Positions 1 to 9,067 of a stretch of 64,000 nucleotides of DNA are shown here, one piece after another. The position numbers and the translations under genes were made by a program. The notes beneath the pieces are model-generated. The model saw only the letters and a list, made by a program, of their open reading frames with translations. It was not told where the DNA came from and ran no database searches. Positions within the stretch are counted from its first letter, which is position 1. Each line of letters begins with the position of its first letter. Origin of the DNA: Flagellimonas hadalis (GTDB lineage Bacteria > Bacteroidota > Bacteroidia > Flavobacteriales > Flavobacteriaceae); NCBI RefSeq assembly GCF_007785775.2, contig NZ_VNIK02000013.1:205-64204 (forward strand), written 5' to 3'.

Positions 1-1
1 A

Positions 2-433
2 AACATCAATATAGATCAAACAGCTTCAGAAGTTGATTCTGACAACCCTGTGGACGTGAATGGAGATGGAACAGCAGAGGATACGGTAGAAGAAGTGATT
101 CAAGCTATTGCCCCGATCACGGCCAAAGCCGCACGAATTTTCTATCCGCCTTCCATCGCTATTGATGCTTCAACAAACGGTACTTTCAATCTTGACCTTT
201 ACCAAGAATATATTGATCAATATGGTTCTCCAGCAGTGGGTAGCACCGGTGCTCCAGCAACGATTCCTACCTATAGTCGTTCCGAATTGTATTATTATGT
301 GACTTATGCTGATCCAACGGTATTTGACATAAGTGCCATGGCGATTGATGCAAATGGTAACCTTACTTATAAGATTGATGCACAGCCATCGGATTACAAT
401 GCATTGATCAACGTGGTTTTTGTCGTAAAATAA
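2..433 (+). CDS. C-terminal part of a secreted surface protein (5' end outside window)
   Basis: The reading frame is open from base 2 to a TAA at 431-433, so only the last 143 residues are present. The visible part is acidic and rich in Asp, Asn, Thr and Tyr, begins with a D-V-N-G-D-G calcium-loop-like stretch and has no cysteine, as in large extracellular flavobacterial proteins. A GTG at 50 could be read as a start, but the frame continues upstream without a stop, so a longer protein is much more likely. Only 22 nt separate it from the next gene, a T9SS-sorted protein, and a PorP/SprF gene follows, so the three probably form one operon of surface proteins and their outer-membrane partner. 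I do not recognise the family from this fragment. Confidence 0.7.
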   Translation, partial: NINIDQTASEVDSDNPVDVNGDGTAEDTVEEVIQAIAPITAKAARIFYPPSIAIDASTNGTFNLDLYQEYIDQYGSPAVGSTGAPATIPTYSRSELYYYVTYADPTVFDISAMAIDANGNLTYKIDAQPSDYNALINVVFVVK

Positions 434-455
434 TAATCAATACGGACGCACAGAT

Positions 456-2474
456 TTGAAACCAAAAACCTCATATACGTCTTTATTCATTGGATTGTTC
501 ATCCTGTTCATGGGGATCAACTTTGCAAATGCCCAGTTTTTGCTCCAGGCACCCAATACAGGGGATGAGAACAATTACCGATGGTATGAGGCATCCGACC
601 CCGCTACAGTCTTGGGAACAAATTCATTTTATGAAGCTACTCAAACAGGGGTTTATTTTGCAACCTATGATGGAACCCTTTGCGGTTCCAACGCTACGGG
701 ATATTTTATTTTGACGGATTGTGAAGCTCCGAACAATCAGGTAACGCTCGATATTTCAGCGAGCATACCTTCTGGTGCAACTGTAAGTTGGAGTCCTTCG
801 CTGAGCGGCGACCAGACCCGTCCCACGGTGACCAGTACACAAAGTGTAATGCGGTACACGGCTACCATCACAAAAGTTGGGAATAGCAGCGAGCTACCAC
901 GATTTACCGTGGTGTGCATGAGCCAAGCTGCCAATTTATTGGATGATGTAGTGGTGGTGAACGAAGACGAATCCGTGGTCGTACCCATATTTGATAATGA
1001 TACCGATTTGCCGACTTCCGGTACCTTGACCATCACAGACCCAACCAATGGAACTGTGAATGTTGATGACAATGGAACCCCTAACGATCCAACGGACGAT
1101 GTGGTTACCTATTCTCCAAATGCGGATTACAACGGCAGTGATAGCTTCGATTACACCATTTGCAACAATTTTGGGGATTGTAGTACGGCAACAGTGATAG
1201 TTGATGTACTTCCAATTTTGGATGTCAATGATGATGTGACCTCCACAGAACAAGGGGTGGATGTGACCATTTCTTGGCGGGCCAATGACAATGATATTCC
1301 CACTTCGGGCTCCATTTCGGCTACCAACCCTTCCAATGGAACCATTGTCTTGAACGATAATGGCACTTCGGCGAATCCATCCGATGACAACATCACCTAT
1401 GTGCCCAATCTAGGGTATTCAGGTACGGATTCCTTTGAATATACCGTTTGTGATACCAATGGAAATTGTGGTACGGCCACGATTACGGTGGTGGTCACTT
1501 CACAACAAATCTTGGATAGCGATGCAGATGGTATATTGGATAGTTTTGAAGACCTTAATGTGGATAACGACAACGATCCATCCACCAATCCAACAGATAC
1601 CGACGGTGATGGTATTCCGGATTATCTGGACATCGACAGTGACAATGATGGTATTCCGGATAATGTGGAAGCCCAGTCCATCTCGTCCTATATACCCCCA
1701 AGTTTGGTGGATGCCAACGGGAACGGTCTGGACGATGCCTACGAAGTGGATGGAAGCATAGGTTTGATCCCAGTGGATTCAGATGAAGATGGTATCCCGG
1801 ATTATGTTGACCTTGATAGTGATGATGATAATGTGCCCGATGCCATAGAAGGACATGACCATGACCATGATGGTATTCCAGATGTGGAGTTCATAGGTTC
1901 GGATAAGGACAATGATGGTCTGGATGACGGTTTTGAGGGTGAAACAGTCATCGACATCGATGTGAACGACGAAATGGACGATCCAAGCACGGCCTTGCCT
2001 GATACCGATTCAGATGGTATTCCTGATTTCAGGGATTCGGACGATGATGGCGATGGCATAGAGACCATTGACGAAGACTTGAACGGAGATGGAAATTATG
2101 CCAACGACGATTCCAACGAAAATGGTACTCCAAATTATTTGGATCCCGATCTGGGTGAAACAACAATCGAAGAAATTGATGTGATCAATGTGATAACACC
2201 CAATGGGGACGGAATTCACGATGTGCTCAACATCAAGGGAATTGAAAATTATCCGAACAACACGGTGAGGATATACAATAGATGGGGTGTCATGGTATTC
2301 CAGACGAAGTCCTACAACACCAGTGGAAATGTGTTTGACGGAACCTCACAAGGTAGGGTCACCGTGGATAGTGACAATAAACTCCCTGTGGGCACCTATT
2401 TCTACGTGATAGATTATGAAGATCAAGGAGGAAACACAAAACAGCTTTCGGGCTACATATATATAAACAGATAA
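456..2474 (+). CDS. T9SS-sorted surface protein with Ig-like and thrombospondin type 3 repeats and gliding-motility C-terminal domain
   Basis: The 672-aa protein has a signal peptide ending near residue 26 (ANA-Q). A beta-rich segment follows, then two tandem cadherin/Ig-like repeats at about residues 160-250 and 250-345 (each with a V-x-D-N-G-T core and a C-N/D-x-x-G-x-C pair). From about 355 to 565 there are acidic calcium-binding thrombospondin type 3 repeats (D-x-D-x-D-G-I-P-D-Y units). The last 90 residues match the gliding motility-associated C-terminal domain (type B T9SS sorting domain): V-I-T-P-N-G-D-G near the start, I-Y-N-R-W-G in the middle and G-T-Y-F-Y-V-I near the end. It is therefore probably exported by the T9SS and held at the cell surface. 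The only start that keeps the signal peptide is TTG at 456; the first in-frame ATG (510) would cut into it. A PorP/SprF gene begins 5 nt downstream. Confidence 0.88.
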   Translation: MKPKTSYTSLFIGLFILFMGINFANAQFLLQAPNTGDENNYRWYEASDPATVLGTNSFYEATQTGVYFATYDGTLCGSNATGYFILTDCEAPNNQVTLDISASIPSGATVSWSPSLSGDQTRPTVTSTQSVMRYTATITKVGNSSELPRFTVVCMSQAANLLDDVVVVNEDESVVVPIFDNDTDLPTSGTLTITDPTNGTVNVDDNGTPNDPTDDVVTYSPNADYNGSDSFDYTICNNFGDCSTATVIVDVLPILDVNDDVTSTEQGVDVTISWRANDNDIPTSGSISATNPSNGTIVLNDNGTSANPSDDNITYVPNLGYSGTDSFEYTVCDTNGNCGTATITVVVTSQQILDSDADGILDSFEDLNVDNDNDPSTNPTDTDGDGIPDYLDIDSDNDGIPDNVEAQSISSYIPPSLVDANGNGLDDAYEVDGSIGLIPVDSDEDGIPDYVDLDSDDDNVPDAIEGHDHDHDGIPDVEFIGSDKDNDGLDDGFEGETVIDIDVNDEMDDPSTALPDTDSDGIPDFRDSDDDGDGIETIDEDLNGDGNYANDDSNENGTPNYLDPDLGETTIEEIDVINVITPNGDGIHDVLNIKGIENYPNNTVRIYNRWGVMVFQTKSYNTSGNVFDGTSQGRVTVDSDNKLPVGTYFYVIDYEDQGGNTKQLSGYIYINR

Positions 2475-2479
2475 AGAAA

Positions 2480-3436
2480 ATGGGTACGGCGGACAAAAAT
2501 ATCTTTATGGGAAAAACAGGATGGCTATTTCTGATTTTAATGATCTGTATCATGTCATCACTCCACGCACAGCAAGATGCCCAGTACACCCAATACATGT
2601 ACAATACCGTGAGCGTGAACCCTGCCTATGCAGGTTCCCGCGGACATTTGAGCATAGCGGCACTCTACAGGAACCAATGGTTGGGCCTGGACGGTGCCCC
2701 GGAGACCCAGACGCTCAATATCCACACCCCAATGGGCTATCGTGGAGTTGGATTGGGTCTTTCCATTGTGAACGATAAGATAGGGCCCACCTCTGAAACC
2801 TATTTTGATGTGGACTTTTCCTATACCATCCAAACCTCTTGGGAAGGAAGGTTGAGCTTTGGCCTAAAGGCCAGTGCCCACATGTTGGATATCCGTTATT
2901 CCGAACTGGACGAATTTGAAGTGGATCCGCAGTTGCAATCCCAACAGGATATCCAAAATAAGTTTTCCCCGAACATAGGAGCAGGTGTCTATTACCATAC
3001 GGACAGATTCTATGTTGGCCTGTCCGCACCCAGAATATTGGAGACTTCCCATTTTGATGAATCCTCCGTGTCCACGGCCAAGGAGCAGATCAATATGTAT
3101 CTCATTACAGGTTACGTTTGGGACCTTAACCCTTTTTTGAAGTTCAAGCCCACCCTTTTGACCAAGGCTGTTCAAGGGGCGCCTTTGCAGGTCGATCTTT
3201 CGGCCAATTTCATGATGAACGAAAAGTTCATTGGTGGGGTGGCCTACAGATGGGACGCTGCGTTCAGCGGACTTTTTGGCTTCATGCTGTCCGACCAGTT
3301 GATGCTCGGTCTTGCCTATGACCGTGAAATAACGGAACTCGGTGCAGCGACCTTCAACGACGGTTCCTTTGAGGTCATCATACGGTACGATTTCATCAGG
3401 AATATCGGAAACCTGAAATCCCCACGTTTCTTTTAG
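2480..3436 (+). CDS. PorP/SprF family type IX secretion outer-membrane protein
   Basis: The 318-aa protein has a signal peptide (ends near S-L-H-A-Q) and the family hallmark Q-D-A-Q-Y-T-Q-Y-M-Y-N directly after it, followed by N-P-A-Y-A-G-S-R-G. The rest is beta-strand-rich with the aromatic, Gly-rich pattern of a 14-strand barrel, and the C-terminus ends in Phe as many outer-membrane barrels do. In Flavobacterium johnsoniae SprF is needed for secretion of the adhesin SprB, and genes of this family usually sit next to proteins carrying the type B sorting domain, as here. The likely role is partner or anchor for the upstream surface protein. An alternative ATG at 2507 would shorten the n-region of the signal peptide. 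Confidence 0.92.
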   Translation: MGTADKNIFMGKTGWLFLILMICIMSSLHAQQDAQYTQYMYNTVSVNPAYAGSRGHLSIAALYRNQWLGLDGAPETQTLNIHTPMGYRGVGLGLSIVNDKIGPTSETYFDVDFSYTIQTSWEGRLSFGLKASAHMLDIRYSELDEFEVDPQLQSQQDIQNKFSPNIGAGVYYHTDRFYVGLSAPRILETSHFDESSVSTAKEQINMYLITGYVWDLNPFLKFKPTLLTKAVQGAPLQVDLSANFMMNEKFIGGVAYRWDAAFSGLFGFMLSDQLMLGLAYDREITELGAATFNDGSFEVIIRYDFIRNIGNLKSPRFF

Positions 3437-3493
3437 CAAGAATTTAAATACTCTGATCGGATGTTTTTCCCCTAAAGGTCATATTTTTACCAT

Positions 3494-4027
3494 ATGACAG
3501 AGGAAAACGTGATATTGGTCAATGAAAATGATGAACCCATTGGGTTGATGCCCAAGATGGAAGCCCATGAAAAAGCCCTTTTGCATAGGGCATTTTCGGT
3601 TTTTATCATGAACGATAAAGGGGAGACCATGCTGCAACAACGTGCCAGTGACAAATACCACTCCCCATTGCTGTGGACCAATACCTGCTGTAGCCATCAA
3701 CGGGAAGGTGAGGGAAACATTGAAGCGGGAAAGCGTAGGCTCATGGAAGAAATGGGTTTTACCGCCAATCTCGAGGAACTCTTTTCCTTTGTGTACAAGG
3801 CCCCGTTCGATAATGGCCTGACCGAGCATGAGTTTGACCATGTGATGATAGGTTTCTACAATGATGCTCCCAAGATCAATCCGGAGGAAGTGGCCGATTG
3901 GAAATGGATGCAGCCCAGCGACATCAAAAAGGACATGGCCCAAAACCCTCAGCACTACACCGAATGGTTCAAGATCATCTTTGAAAGGTTCTATGACCAT
4001 CTAATGAAGAACATCCCTGTGCAATGA
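3494..4027 (+). CDS. idi: Isopentenyl-diphosphate delta-isomerase type 1
   Basis: This 177-aa Nudix-fold enzyme interconverts isopentenyl and dimethylallyl diphosphate in the cytoplasm, supplying prenyl chains for carotenoids and menaquinone. The active-site cysteine lies in T-N-T-C-C-S-H (about residues 59-65), followed by a Nudix-like helix with R-R-L-M-E-E-M-G-F. The catalytic Glu region is E-H-E-F-D-H near residue 117. Length and motif order fit type 1 enzymes. The ATG at 3494 is preceded by an AT-rich TATTTTTA element at about 3484. The next gene starts inside its stop codon region (4-nt ATGA overlap), so translation is probably coupled. The carotenoid genes that use its product lie about 46 kb away at 50-54 kb. 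Confidence 0.95.
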   Translation: MTEENVILVNENDEPIGLMPKMEAHEKALLHRAFSVFIMNDKGETMLQQRASDKYHSPLLWTNTCCSHQREGEGNIEAGKRRLMEEMGFTANLEELFSFVYKAPFDNGLTEHEFDHVMIGFYNDAPKINPEEVADWKWMQPSDIKKDMAQNPQHYTEWFKIIFERFYDHLMKNIPVQ

Positions 4028-4431
4028 AAGTCAAAGTAAGCAGAAAGGCCAGTTTCAATGCGGCCCATAGGTTGTACAGACCGGACTGGGACGAGGAGAA
4101 GAACAATGCCGTTTTTGGCAAATGCAACAATCCCAGGTTCCATGGACATAATTATGACCTGATCGTGAGTGTGACCGGGGAGATAGACCAAGCCACTGGA
4201 TTTGTGATGGATTTGAAGGTGTTGAAAGATTTGATCAAGGAACATGTGGAAGATGCCCTAGATCACAAGAACCTCAACTTGGATGTGCCAGAGTTCAAAG
4301 ACTTGAACCCTACCGCAGAAAACATAGCCGTGGTCATTTGGAACAGATTGCGGCCACATATTGAAAACGAGAACGAATTGGAGGTGGTGCTGTATGAGAC
4401 CCCTCGCAATTTTGTAACCTATTCCGGATAA
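4024..4431 (+). CDS. 6-pyruvoyl-tetrahydropterin synthase / 6-carboxytetrahydropterin synthase family (QueD-like)
   Basis: The 135-aa protein has all landmarks of the PTPS/QueD fold. Zinc ligands are His in F-N-A-A-H-R-L (about residue 15) and two His in F-H-G-H-N-Y (about 39-41), with the catalytic Cys just before them in F-G-K-C-N-N. A D-H-x-x-L-N motif follows at about 80-85 and the conserved Glu near 124 lies in L-Y-E-T. It converts 7,8-dihydroneopterin triphosphate either to 6-carboxytetrahydropterin (queuosine pathway) or to a pyruvoyl pterin. Sequence alone does not settle which, and no other que gene is in the window. It overlaps idi by 4 nt and manA starts 1 nt after its stop, so it lies inside a tight three-gene operon of otherwise unrelated function. 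Confidence 0.9.
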   Translation: MKVKVSRKASFNAAHRLYRPDWDEEKNNAVFGKCNNPRFHGHNYDLIVSVTGEIDQATGFVMDLKVLKDLIKEHVEDALDHKNLNLDVPEFKDLNPTAENIAVVIWNRLRPHIENENELEVVLYETPRNFVTYSG

Positions 4432-4432
4432 A

Positions 4433-5401
4433 ATGGACTTATACCCCTTAAAATTCCGCCCCATTCTTAAAGAACGCCTTTGGGGAGGGACAAAACTGAA
4501 AGAAGTACTTGGAAAACCAATAGAAAGTGACATAACAGGGGAAAGTTGGGAACTTTCTGGGGTCAAGGGGGATATTTCCGAAGTGGCCAACGGACCTTTG
4601 GAGGGCACTTCACTTGAAGACCTGATTTCGAAACAACCCGAAGCTGTACTGGGTAAAAGTGTAGTGGAACGGTTCGGAAACGAATTTCCCATACTCATCA
4701 AATTTATCGATGCCAAACAGGATCTGTCCATACAGCTGCACCCGAATGATAAGTTGGCCAAGGAAAGGCACAACTCCTTTGGAAAAACGGAAATGTGGTA
4801 TATCATGGACGCCGACCCTGGGGCCAAGCTCATTGTGGGCTTCAATAAGGATGTGGAGAAGACAGAATACATCGAAAGCCTTGAGCAGGGTACCCTTTTG
4901 GACCTTATGAATTATGAAGAGGTGGAAGAGGGCGATACGTTTTTCATCAACACCGGAAAGATACATGCCATAGGCGCCGGAGTGCTGTTGGCCGAGATCC
5001 AACAGACCTCGGATGTGACCTACAGAGTGTTCGATTTCAACCGAAAGGACAAGGATGGGAACCTAAGGGAACTCCACACCGGTCTGGCCGTGGATGCCAT
5101 TGATTACGAAAAGAAGGACGATTTCAAGGTAGGGTATCCCAACGACAAGGACACGGTGAACGATATGGTGGACTGTCCGTATTTCAAGACCAATTTTTTG
5201 GAGCTGACAAAAAATATGGAGCAGGATCTTTCCCAAAGGGACTCCTTTACCATTTATATGTGTGTTGGGGGTGGGGCGACCATCACCAATGATTGGGGCA
5301 GTGCCACCATTCAGAAAGGGGAAACTGCCCTTCTTCCCGCATCCAGCACCTTTGTGGAAATTGAAGCCAAAGGGGCCAAACTGTTAGAAGTTACCATTTA
5401 A
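4433..5401 (+). CDS. manA: Class I mannose-6-phosphate isomerase
   Basis: The 322-aa cupin-fold zinc enzyme interconverts mannose 6-phosphate and fructose 6-phosphate, linking glycolysis to GDP-mannose and polysaccharide synthesis. The zinc-site motifs are visible: Gln and His in S-I-Q-L-H-P-N-D (about residues 100-107), Glu in K-T-E-M-W-Y (about 119-124) and His in G-K-I-H-A-I-G-A-G (about 181). The catalytic region reads E-I-Q-Q-T-S-D-V-T-Y-R. The length fits the short bacterial form (ManA/Pmi type). It starts 1 nt after the QueD-like gene, so the start is fixed by tight packing. The small gene at 5427 follows after 25 nt and may share the transcript. Confidence 0.95.
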   Translation: MDLYPLKFRPILKERLWGGTKLKEVLGKPIESDITGESWELSGVKGDISEVANGPLEGTSLEDLISKQPEAVLGKSVVERFGNEFPILIKFIDAKQDLSIQLHPNDKLAKERHNSFGKTEMWYIMDADPGAKLIVGFNKDVEKTEYIESLEQGTLLDLMNYEEVEEGDTFFINTGKIHAIGAGVLLAEIQQTSDVTYRVFDFNRKDKDGNLRELHTGLAVDAIDYEKKDDFKVGYPNDKDTVNDMVDCPYFKTNFLELTKNMEQDLSQRDSFTIYMCVGGGATITNDWGSATIQKGETALLPASSTFVEIEAKGAKLLEVTI

Positions 5402-5426
5402 GTAGTACATTTGAAAAAACACTAGT

Positions 5427-5699
5427 ATGCCAAGCATTCGCGATCTTAAGAAAGACATCAATTTTGTCCTTGGGGACATCATAGAGGCGGTTTACATTTG
5501 GGAAGCCGGTTCCGGCAACAAGGAATCCGAAGAAGGGACGGTCATCATTGACAAGGCCATTGCCATATACGATGAGTTGATGGACAAGGTGAACCAAAAG
5601 AATGTGGAGGACCGTAAGGCCCACTTTACCCAAATACGCAAGGAGTTGGAAGAAAAGGCCACCGAATTGGTGGAGCAGTTCAACAGTCTGGCGGGCTAG
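5427..5699 (+). CDS. Small conserved-looking cytoplasmic protein of unknown function
   Basis: The 90-aa protein has no signal peptide, membrane segment or cysteine. It is predicted to be mostly helical and strongly charged, with a heptad-like K/E-rich second half (residues 45-88), compatible with a small helical bundle or coiled coil. I do not recognise the family. It follows manA by 25 nt in the same direction and codon use matches its neighbours, so it is probably a real last gene of the idi-queD-manA operon. Its TAG stop at 5697-5699 lies in a CTAG that also supplies the stop of the convergent gene at 5696. Confidence 0.75.
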   Translation: MPSIRDLKKDINFVLGDIIEAVYIWEAGSGNKESEEGTVIIDKAIAIYDELMDKVNQKNVEDRKAHFTQIRKELEEKATELVEQFNSLAG

Positions 5700-6394
5700 T
5701 CCTTTTTGTCCAAAAATTCCTTGAACGCCTTTCCGTGTTTGGATGATGCCACTTCTGGGGAAAGGTTTCTATAGATGGAATCCAGATATTTTGGATTGGC
5801 CTCACTGGCCTCCGTCATCATAATGTACGGGGTGGCAAAGGAATTGCCATTGTTCAGGCCAAAGTTGAGGGCATACCGGTACCTGCTTATGGTATTTTGG
5901 TTGATCAGCCCTTGGAGTGAATCCAATGCCAATGAATCTTCTTGGAATTTGGGAAGCGAAGCCTGTTGGGCCAAGGACAGTTCCTTGATGTTGAACTTGG
6001 AGGCCATCTCATAGAACTCCACCAATTTCTCATGTGATTTGGAGCCCATTATTTCCGAGTTGGTGTCGAATGTGTTCCAAGAGGTGTTGATGGTGATATT
6101 TCCTGCCTCGCCAAAAAAGGTGATGCGGTCGTTGATGTCGTTATTGTCCTCTTTCTTCAGGTAGAGATAGAAGATATCAGGGGTTTCCACTTCCTCATTG
6201 AAAGAAAACTGTCCATCCCCTTGGATTTCCAACGAATCCAAGGTCACAAGTGTCGAATCTTGGAACTGCTGCAGGTAAAGGGTCCCCTTTTTCAGACCTT
6301 TGATGTTTCCATTGACCACCATGGTGTTCTCCGTGTTCTTTTCACACGAAACCATTATTGCTCCCAATAGCAATACGAAGAATATCCGCTTCAT
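5696..6394 (-). CDS. DUF4369 domain-containing lipoprotein
   Basis: The 232-aa protein starts with a lipoprotein signal (K-R-I-F-F-V-L-L-L then I-M-V-S-C-E; lipidated Cys at about residue 17). Residues 25-125 match the DUF4369 pattern seen at the N-terminus of many Bacteroidota thiol-disulfide proteins (V-N-G-N-I-K-G-L-K-K-G-T-L-Y-L-Q-Q followed by L-D-S-L and a G-x-F-x-F turn). Unlike those, it has no thioredoxin domain or CxxC. Function is unknown; a periplasmic or outer-membrane-facing location is inferred. I chose ATG 6394 because an upstream in-frame ATG at 6415 would put charged residues ahead of the signal. It lies 45 nt after the DUF819 gene and probably shares its transcript. Confidence 0.82.
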   Translation of the reverse strand: MKRIFFVLLLGAIMVSCEKNTENTMVVNGNIKGLKKGTLYLQQFQDSTLVTLDSLEIQGDGQFSFNEEVETPDIFYLYLKKEDNNDINDRITFFGEAGNITINTSWNTFDTNSEIMGSKSHEKLVEFYEMASKFNIKELSLAQQASLPKFQEDSLALDSLQGLINQNTISRYRYALNFGLNNGNSFATPYIMMTEASEANPKYLDSIYRNLSPEVASSKHGKAFKEFLDKKD

Positions 6395-6439
6395 TGTAAA
6401 TTTTTTGCAGGGCAAATATGCATAAACTTCTGAAATAAT

Positions 6440-7702
6440 CTAAACTTTGGAAGCGACTTCCATCAACAAAGCGCACAAATAGGCCCCTGCCGTGCCCACC
6501 ACATAGCCAAAAACGGCCAAAAGGATGCCCACAGAGGTAAGGGATGGGTGAAATTCGGCCGCCACCACAGGAGCGGAGGCTGCTCCGCCCACATTGGCCT
6601 GACTACCCACTGCCAAGAAAAAGAACGGAGCCTTGATGAGCTTTGCCACCAAGATCAACAGTCCGGCATGGATGGTGATCCAGATAAGGCCAATGGCGAT
6701 CAACCCTGGGTTATCGAGTACCTTGCCCAGGTCCATTTTCATGCCGATGGTGGCCACGAGAATGTAGATGAACATACCCCCGATCTTACTGGCTCCCGCA
6801 CCTTCATAGTTTTTGGCCTTGGTAAAGGACAGGCCTATGCCGATGGCCGTGGCAAAGACCACCATCCAAAGGAAATCGGAACCCAATGAGGACAGTATTT
6901 TCTGGGGATTTCGGACCACTTCGAAATTGTTCTGCAAAAAATCGGCAAAATGGAAGCCCAACAAATGGGCAAGGCCCACCCCGGTAAATGCATAAAAGAG
7001 CATCATGATGAGATCCTTGAGCGAGGTGACCCTTGCAATTTTTTCGGTATGGGCGGATACTTTTTGTTTCAATTCTTCAATGGAAGATGTGTCCGCCTTG
7101 AGCCATCGGTCTATCTGTTTCGTTTTGCCCACGCCCAATAGGATAATGGCCATCCAGAGATTGGCCACCACAATGTCTATGAGCACCATGCCACCATAAT
7201 TCTCTTGGTTGTATTGGAACACTTCCAGCATGGCCGCCTGGTTGGCACCGCCGCCGATCCAACTCCCGGCTATGGTGGCCAGACCCCTCCAAACAGCATC
7301 AAATCCATTTCCGCCCACGGTCTCAGGGGAAAAAATGGAAACGATCAATATAGCGATGGGGCCACCAATGATGATACCAGCGGTTCCCGTCAAAAACATG
7401 ATGAGGGCCTTGGATCCCAAGTTCATGATGGCCTTGAGGTCAATGCTCAGGGTCATCAAGATCAGTGCGGCAGGCAGCAGATACCGGCTGGCCACAAAAT
7501 AGGTTTGGGAAGAGGCTTCGTCCACAATGCCTACACTGGCCAAAATGGCGGGCAACAGGTAGCACATGAGTACGGTGGGCACAATGGTGTAAAACTTACT
7601 CCAGAAACCTGAGGCAATGGATGAGGTATAAAAAACAAAGCCGAGGCAAAGACAGAGAAGCCCAAAGATGACGGTGTCATCGGTAAACGGTAGTTGGTCC
7701 AT
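6440..7702 (-). CDS. DUF819 family integral membrane protein (putative transporter)
   Basis: The 420-aa protein is almost entirely hydrophobic, with about ten to eleven predicted membrane segments and short loops. The DUF819 signature regions are visible: S-R-Y-L-L-P-A-A-L near residue 90, the glycine-rich W-I-G-G-G-A-N-Q-A near 155, and the repeated G-S-Q-A-N-V-G-G-A-A-S-A-P-V-V-A motif near 365. These symmetrical Gly/Asn-rich motifs recall sodium-dependent carboxylate and bile-acid type carriers, so a transport role in the inner membrane is plausible, but no substrate is known to me. It starts at ATG 7702, with AT-rich DNA upstream, and is followed by the DUF4369 lipoprotein gene. Confidence 0.85.
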   Translation of the reverse strand: MDQLPFTDDTVIFGLLCLCLGFVFYTSSIASGFWSKFYTIVPTVLMCYLLPAILASVGIVDEASSQTYFVASRYLLPAALILMTLSIDLKAIMNLGSKALIMFLTGTAGIIIGGPIAILIVSIFSPETVGGNGFDAVWRGLATIAGSWIGGGANQAAMLEVFQYNQENYGGMVLIDIVVANLWMAIILLGVGKTKQIDRWLKADTSSIEELKQKVSAHTEKIARVTSLKDLIMMLFYAFTGVGLAHLLGFHFADFLQNNFEVVRNPQKILSSLGSDFLWMVVFATAIGIGLSFTKAKNYEGAGASKIGGMFIYILVATIGMKMDLGKVLDNPGLIAIGLIWITIHAGLLILVAKLIKAPFFFLAVGSQANVGGAASAPVVAAEFHPSLTSVGILLAVFGYVVGTAGAYLCALLMEVASKV

Positions 7703-7855
7703 GGATTTTAAGCTAGTTGCCCAAATATATGGAATTCGGAGGGGGTGTCCATCCTATTGATGCATATAATGTACGATGCTAAAATCAAATTGAGTCAACA
7801 ATTCCACCGTTTGAAATAATAACATGACTGCTTTTTGCCTATTTTTAGGATATAA

Positions 7856-8041
<186 letters not shown>

Positions 8042-8098
8042 TTGTTTCAAGGACTGGAAATCTGGATTTTTTTCCGGTAGGAAAAAACACAGTATAAA

Positions 8099-8131
8099 GA
8101 ACAGTTGTCCGTATGGGACAGCTGTTTTTTT
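8099..8131 (+). terminator. Rho-independent terminator after the small membrane protein gene
   Basis: An 11-bp stem AACAGTTGTCC / GGACAGCTGTT (one G-U pair) closes over a GTAT-type loop and is followed by a run of seven T. It lies 58 nt after the stop at 8041 and points in the same direction. Confidence 0.85.
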
Positions 8132-8286
8132 ATTTGAGTTGGGGCCGATTCCTATTGCTGAACATTTGGACATAGTTAAAAAAAAGCCAAAATTGCAAAT
8201 TCGATTGCCCATCGATAAAACATTCTGAAATTTAGCTAAACCTATTGCCATAGGAATCATACCTTATTATATAAGAGAAGCTGGAA

Positions 8287-9057
8287 ATGAAAAAAACCGT
8301 ATTCGTATTGCTTTTGTTGCCCATTATTGGTTTTGGCAACACCATTTGGGGGAAAACGGGACACCGTGTCACGGGAGAGATTGCCCAGAGCCACTTGACT
8401 GGAAAGACCAAAAGGGCATTGACCGATCTATTGGACGGGCACAGTCTTGCCTTTGTATCGACTTTTGCGGATGATATCAAGGCAGATCGTGCCTATAACA
8501 AGTTTTCACCATGGCACTATGTAAACTATCCCTTGGGAATAAATTATATAGATTCTGAAAAAAGCGAGGAAGGTGATATCATCACAGCCATAGAGGAATG
8601 CAGGGCCATCATCAAGAATAAAGCGAACAGTAGGGAGGACCGTGTGTTCTATCTAAAGATGTTGATCCATTTCATTGGAGATCTGCACCAACCCATGCAC
8701 GCGAGCAGGGCAGAGGACAAGGGAGGCAATGACATCCAGGTGCAATGGTTCGGGCAGGGGACCAACCTGCACAGCATCTGGGACAAGAACCTTATCGAAT
8801 CCTATGGGATGACCTTTACAGAGTTGGCCGATGAACTGGGCAATGTTTCCAAAAAGGAACGAAAAAAGATACAGGAGGGCACCATTTACGATTGGGTGGA
8901 CGAATCCCACGACATTTGCGCGGAACTCTACGATTCTGTCAAAGTGGGTGACAAACTGGGCTACCAGTATTCTTATAAATACAATGACCTATTGTTCCAA
9001 CAGCTCCAAAAAGGAGGATTGCGATTGGCGAAGGTCCTCAACGATCTATTTGATTGA
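8287..9057 (+). CDS. S1/P1 family zinc-dependent nuclease, secreted
   Basis: The 256-aa protein has a signal peptide cleaved near residue 18-20, leaving Trp in T-I-W-G-K-T-G-H-R at or near the mature N-terminus; in this family that Trp binds zinc. Other ligands are visible: His in T-G-H-R, Asp in F-A-D-D-I, His in W-H-Y-V-N, then H-F-I-G-D-L-H-Q-P-M-H-A (about residues 128-139) and the downstream H-S-I-W-D. It should cleave single-stranded DNA or RNA (and 3'-nucleotides) in the periplasm or outside, probably scavenging phosphate and nucleosides. It stands alone, with 245 nt of non-coding DNA upstream, and converges on the AraC regulator gene. Confidence 0.93.
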   Translation: MKKTVFVLLLLPIIGFGNTIWGKTGHRVTGEIAQSHLTGKTKRALTDLLDGHSLAFVSTFADDIKADRAYNKFSPWHYVNYPLGINYIDSEKSEEGDIITAIEECRAIIKNKANSREDRVFYLKMLIHFIGDLHQPMHASRAEDKGGNDIQVQWFGQGTNLHSIWDKNLIESYGMTFTELADELGNVSKKERKKIQEGTIYDWVDESHDICAELYDSVKVGDKLGYQYSYKYNDLLFQQLQKGGLRLAKVLNDLFD

Positions 9058-9067
9058 AAACTATCCT

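Noticed and set aside
1500..2160. Tandem GAT/GAC-rich repeats in the surface protein as a DNA repeat array or CRISPR
   Set aside because: The repetition follows codons of calcium-binding type 3 repeats and is not made of identical units with spacers.
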